The translations under genes and the position numbers were made by a program. The notes beneath the pieces were generated by a model that worked only from the letters and a program-made list of their open reading frames with translations, ran no database searches and was not told the DNA's origin. A stretch of 64,000 bases of DNA from positions 7,192,001 to 7,256,000 of the forward strand of contig CM082592.2 in assembly GCA_040954595.2 (NCBI GenBank). Reading direction: 5' to 3'. This DNA comes from Balanoglossus misakiensis. Its lineage: Eukaryota; Hemichordata. This document shows positions 60,676-64,000 of the stretch, one piece after another (position 1 is the first letter of the stretch; the number at the start of each line of letters is the position of its first letter).

Positions 60676-63574
60676 CTATATTCTGATGTCACCGTTGATG
60701 ATTTTCAAATACGTGCTGCACTCCAAAGGCACGTAACTCTGGGCCTTGTTGTCCATCCAAAACAGCGGGTCGGAAATCAGACTGGGGTCGAAGCCTTCGT
60801 TCATGAGATCAACTTTCTTCTGCTTAAAGGTGCCCGTGTGGGGAAGGTTGGACTTCAGTCGGAGGAAACGCGGAGACGCGTAGCTAGGCAGACGCGATGT
60901 CGCGTGCTTGAAAAGACCGGGAAAGTCCAGCGCGCGGTCGCCATCGTCATCGTCATCACACAAGGAGATTGCCGCCATACCAACTTTCCCGTAGTGACCT
61001 TTTGGAAGATCGGGAAATATACTTGATTGATATTCATTCATGTACAAGACTGGATGTAGTTTGTCGATTCGAGACTTTTTTTAAGTCAGTGAAGACATTT
61101 AAGTCTTGTTCCAAGCAACCACAAAACAAAGATATCTTTTAGCCTAACTTACCTGGGACAGTAACTCCATAGACGCAGGTTTCTTTAATTCCGTCAAATT
61201 CGGTCACGGTCTGGGACACCTCGGTCGTGGCGACATTTTCGCCCTTCCATCTGAAAACGAATTTAGAAAGGAAAAGTTATTAGTCAACTAAAGAATATTC
61301 ATTATTTTAAACGTGCCAGAGCTCTCAGAATTTCCATAAAGGCGCATGCGTCTCCCTCTCTCGTTGCCTGTAGTCGCCTGGCAACTGATATCATGTGACC
61401 TCGCTAAACCATCACTGACATTAAAAAAAAAAGAGAGTTTTACCTGAAAGTGTCGCCAAGACGATCCTTGAAATAGAAGAAATTGTCTTCATCTTGCATA
61501 AGCAGATCTCCGGTGTTGTAGTAAAGATCGCCCTCACGCAAGACATTATTCAAGATCTTCTTCTGTGTGAGCGATTTGTTGCCAACGTAACCTTCCAACG
61601 GGAACATCTTGGTGACGGGACACACCAACAGACCGACTTCGCCTTGAAATAAGAAAAACGTGCGCGAACAGTTATTTTTTGCACGCAAACATCACTCTCA
61701 GTCGTTTGACGTCGTCGTAAATTTTTAACTGAGAAACCAGGTGAATCAGACCAGTAACCATAACGACAGCGCTTACCTGTTTTCACCTTGATACATCTGC
61801 CGTTTTCATCTCGGAGAGGCTCAGCTGATTCGTAATCATATTTGATGAGTTCAATCGGACACAGAGTCTAAAAATTAAACCAAACAAAATGCATGGTTAA
61901 GCCGCTGATTCTTTCGAATCGTCGTCTTTCGCGGCCATTCATGCTATTTCCGACCGTTCCTCAACCAACCAACCAACCAACCAAACAAACGTCATCTTCT
62001 ATACTTACTCTCAGAAGTGGCGACCAGCATCCTACCGACCCAACTTTGTTGTCGACGTTCATCATTCCAAAGTTTCCCTCCGTAGCGCCGTATGTTTCCA
62101 CGATCTGCGGGATGTTGTATCGTTCCTGCACCGTCTTCCAGATGTCTGCACCGAGACCGTTGCCAACAGCCAGACGCACGCTGTTCTCGCCGTCTTTTTC
62201 CTCCTGATTAAAAAATAAAATTCCGTTAAACACGTGGTATATTTTTATGAACTTGGAATTGACAACGTGTAGTAAACCCTATATACCTCGCAATGAACGG
62301 ATAATTGTCGATTTTTAATAACGTTGGTAATTACCTTTGGTCTTGCCAGCAGATAACGGAAGAGTTCGCCGATGTACAAGATCACGGTCACTTTGTGTTC
62401 GCGACAGTCTTCCCAAAAGTGAGTGGCGGAGAACTTGTTTCTTAGAACGACGGTTGCGCCTACCAGAAATACATGAATCAGACAGAAAATGAAATACACG
62501 TGACAGTCAAGGTAATATCCGTGAAACATTACTATAGTATACTATATATTACGGTTACTCCCCCCCCCCCATCTTAGTTACACCCTTCGAATGGCGATGA
62601 TTTGCATAAAACTACACTGATGATTTTGGCATGACCATGCAGTGCAAAACAGTAATGTGACACCGAAGTACATGTGCATGCGAACGAGGTTGTGTCAAAA
62701 TGATTCTTACCTGCAGTAATGGCGTTGGCCAATCCGATAAACAGCGCTGATATGTGGTAGAGAGGCATAGTGATGTACAAGACATCATCCGAGTTGATAT
62801 CGAAGAAAGAAAGCAAGTGGCCGCCGGCCAAAAGTTTGTAATGCGACAGCCTGGTAGCTTTTGGTAGACCTGCAGGACGAAGTAAAAAAAGAAAATCAAT
62901 CATATTCTCAAAATTTAATAAAGGTAGAAATCAGATTAAAATATTCTAAAGACTAAAAGACAACTATATTCAAAAATGGGTTTTCAGGTCGGGGTTCCAC
63001 TGCGATTGGCCGCGTGCACGGTATACTTCAGTCATATTTTTTTTTTATAAAATTGCGTTTTGAGAGAAAATAGTGGGTGGTAAGTGAATTTTTATTCCGG
63101 AAAATACATACCAGTTGTCCCGGAAGTGTAGATGTAAGCTGCTGAATGCTGGAAAGTAATCTTGTTGCGGTACTCTGACGATGGTTGCTGGTCGCTGGCG
63201 TTTCTCGTCATCTCGTCCATGGAGACAGCGCCCTCAGGCAGGTCGTTGCCATTAGCTCCCTGGATCCAGGTACTGATGCCGGCTGAACTCAGCTCGGGGA
63301 GGATCTCGGTTGCAGCATCGAGCAGGGACTGACCTGGGGGGAGAGAGAGAAAGAAAAGTATGAGATAATACCCGAGTGCATCGAGAGAACAAAACGTTGA
63401 AATTTCTCTCATGGTGCGCCACGCCCATTTGGCAAATGTCTCTTGTAAACGTTTGTTACAGGGGGTTTTGGAATTTGGAGAACGCTGGACTGACGTACCG
63501 CCACTGATCACGGACTCGTCTCCTTTGTATGCGATCTCACAGCACCGTAACGCGTTGATGAGTTCATTGACCGG
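60676..63574 (-). CDS. SLC27A: SLC27A family fatty acid transport protein / very long-chain acyl-CoA synthetase, 5' end outside window
   Basis: Membrane-bound enzyme that activates long and very long-chain fatty acids to CoA thioesters using ATP, driving their uptake. Nine exons on the minus strand: 63574-63499, 63333-63112, 62869-62711, 62459-62335, 62203-62009, 61867-61777, 61642-61444, 61250-61153, 60998-60676; 495 residues visible of the usual 620-640. The AMP-binding motif [20 protein letters not shown] spans exons. Then come [31 protein letters not shown], and the FATP signature [19 protein letters not shown]. The C terminus [12 protein letters not shown] and [18 protein letters not shown] is typical. 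It is closest in look to SLC27A2/A6-type proteins, but the paralogue cannot be fixed. The N-terminal membrane segment and start lie beyond 64000. Confidence 0.94.
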
Positions 63575-64000
63575 CTATTCCAAACGAAACGCATTAAGGG
63601 ATTATTTGTGTCGTCAAGGAGACCGAAATTATTGTTGGCTCTCTCGTCATCAACATAGCTAACAGACAAACAGGCGAGGCACCGGGCATGCGTTGCTAAG
63701 ATTGTCTCCTTAATGACTCTTTCAAGCTACGCCCTAGTCACGTGCCAGGTGGCGCAAGAAAGTAGCAAATGAACGAAGGCATGCCTTTTAAACTGGCATT
63801 GTCACGAGGGGAGAAAAGAATAGCTTTTCGGGTCACCGGGCTCGGCATTGTTCAGACTGGCTGATAACAATACCAGACAATTGCAAACCTAACAAAAGTT
63901 TGCTTTGTTGTGACCAACCCACGGAGATTCGCCTCACAGGCATTCTTTAAAACTTTCTTTTTATTTCATCTCAGTCATTTTTCTCTCTTCAAGAGGGGGG
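63575..64000 (-). other. Intron of the SLC27A-like gene
   Basis: The acceptor GGAATAG precedes the first visible exon. I find no further exon with FATP similarity up to the window end. Confidence 0.6.

Noticed and set aside
60346-61026. 226-codon plus-strand frame
   Set aside because: Antisense to the last SLC27A exon and its 3' UTR; it translates as low-homology basic sequence.
1-64000. CRISPR array, bacterial operon, phage or plasmid features
   Set aside because: None present: repeats are microsatellites or short interspersed elements and all genes are spliced animal genes.

Overview
This is a gene-dense piece of an animal nuclear genome. The genes are split by many short GT-AG introns, there are poly(A) signals but no operon structure, and several intron gaps are full of microsatellites. 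I translated exons by hand on both strands and joined them only where reading phase agreed. The gene set points to a slowly evolving invertebrate bilaterian, most likely an invertebrate deuterostome (hemichordate or cephalochordate type): a myosin-18 with a PDZ domain, ZMAT5 head-to-head with UQCR10 as in humans, and SLX1 divergent from BOLA2 as in humans. The species itself cannot be read from the sequence.

Layout. Positions 238-37609 (minus) hold a myosin-18 gene that runs off the left edge. I resolved 31 coding exons giving about 1803 residues: KE-rich N terminus, PDZ domain, motor, IQ neck and most of the coiled coil. Its two giant introns (21867-36505 and 5812-16240) hold no other gene that I can support. 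They do contain several short ATG-initiated segments that end at a splice donor in the phase needed to join the next myosin exon. Three or four could give PDZ-less motors and two could give a motor-less rod protein. Positions 38414-44571 (plus), divergent from myosin-18, hold a 19-exon, 939-residue GH63-like glycoside hydrolase of the bacterial/yeast YMR196W type. Then come ZMAT5 (minus, minor spliceosome), UQCR10 (plus, complex III), SLX1 (minus, DNA-repair nuclease), an intronless BTB-BACK gene of BTBD17 type (minus), BOLA2 (plus, iron-sulphur/glutaredoxin partner), a SEPT2-group septin (plus), and the 3' nine exons of an SLC27A fatty-acid transport protein/acyl-CoA synthetase (minus) that runs off the right edge.

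The genes do not form one pathway. What links them is position: divergent promoters (myosin-18/GH63-like, ZMAT5/UQCR10, BTB/BOLA2), tail-to-tail ends (UQCR10/SLX1, septin/SLC27A), and neighbour pairs that survive in vertebrates. The points most worth following are the multiple internal start exons of myosin-18, the bacterial-type GH63 enzyme in an animal, and the BTB gene lodged between SLX1 and BOLA2. Short repeat families (a 105 bp terminal-inverted-repeat element, two copies of a TTAACCC element, a four-unit tandem repeat upstream of ZMAT5, several microsatellites) are listed separately.
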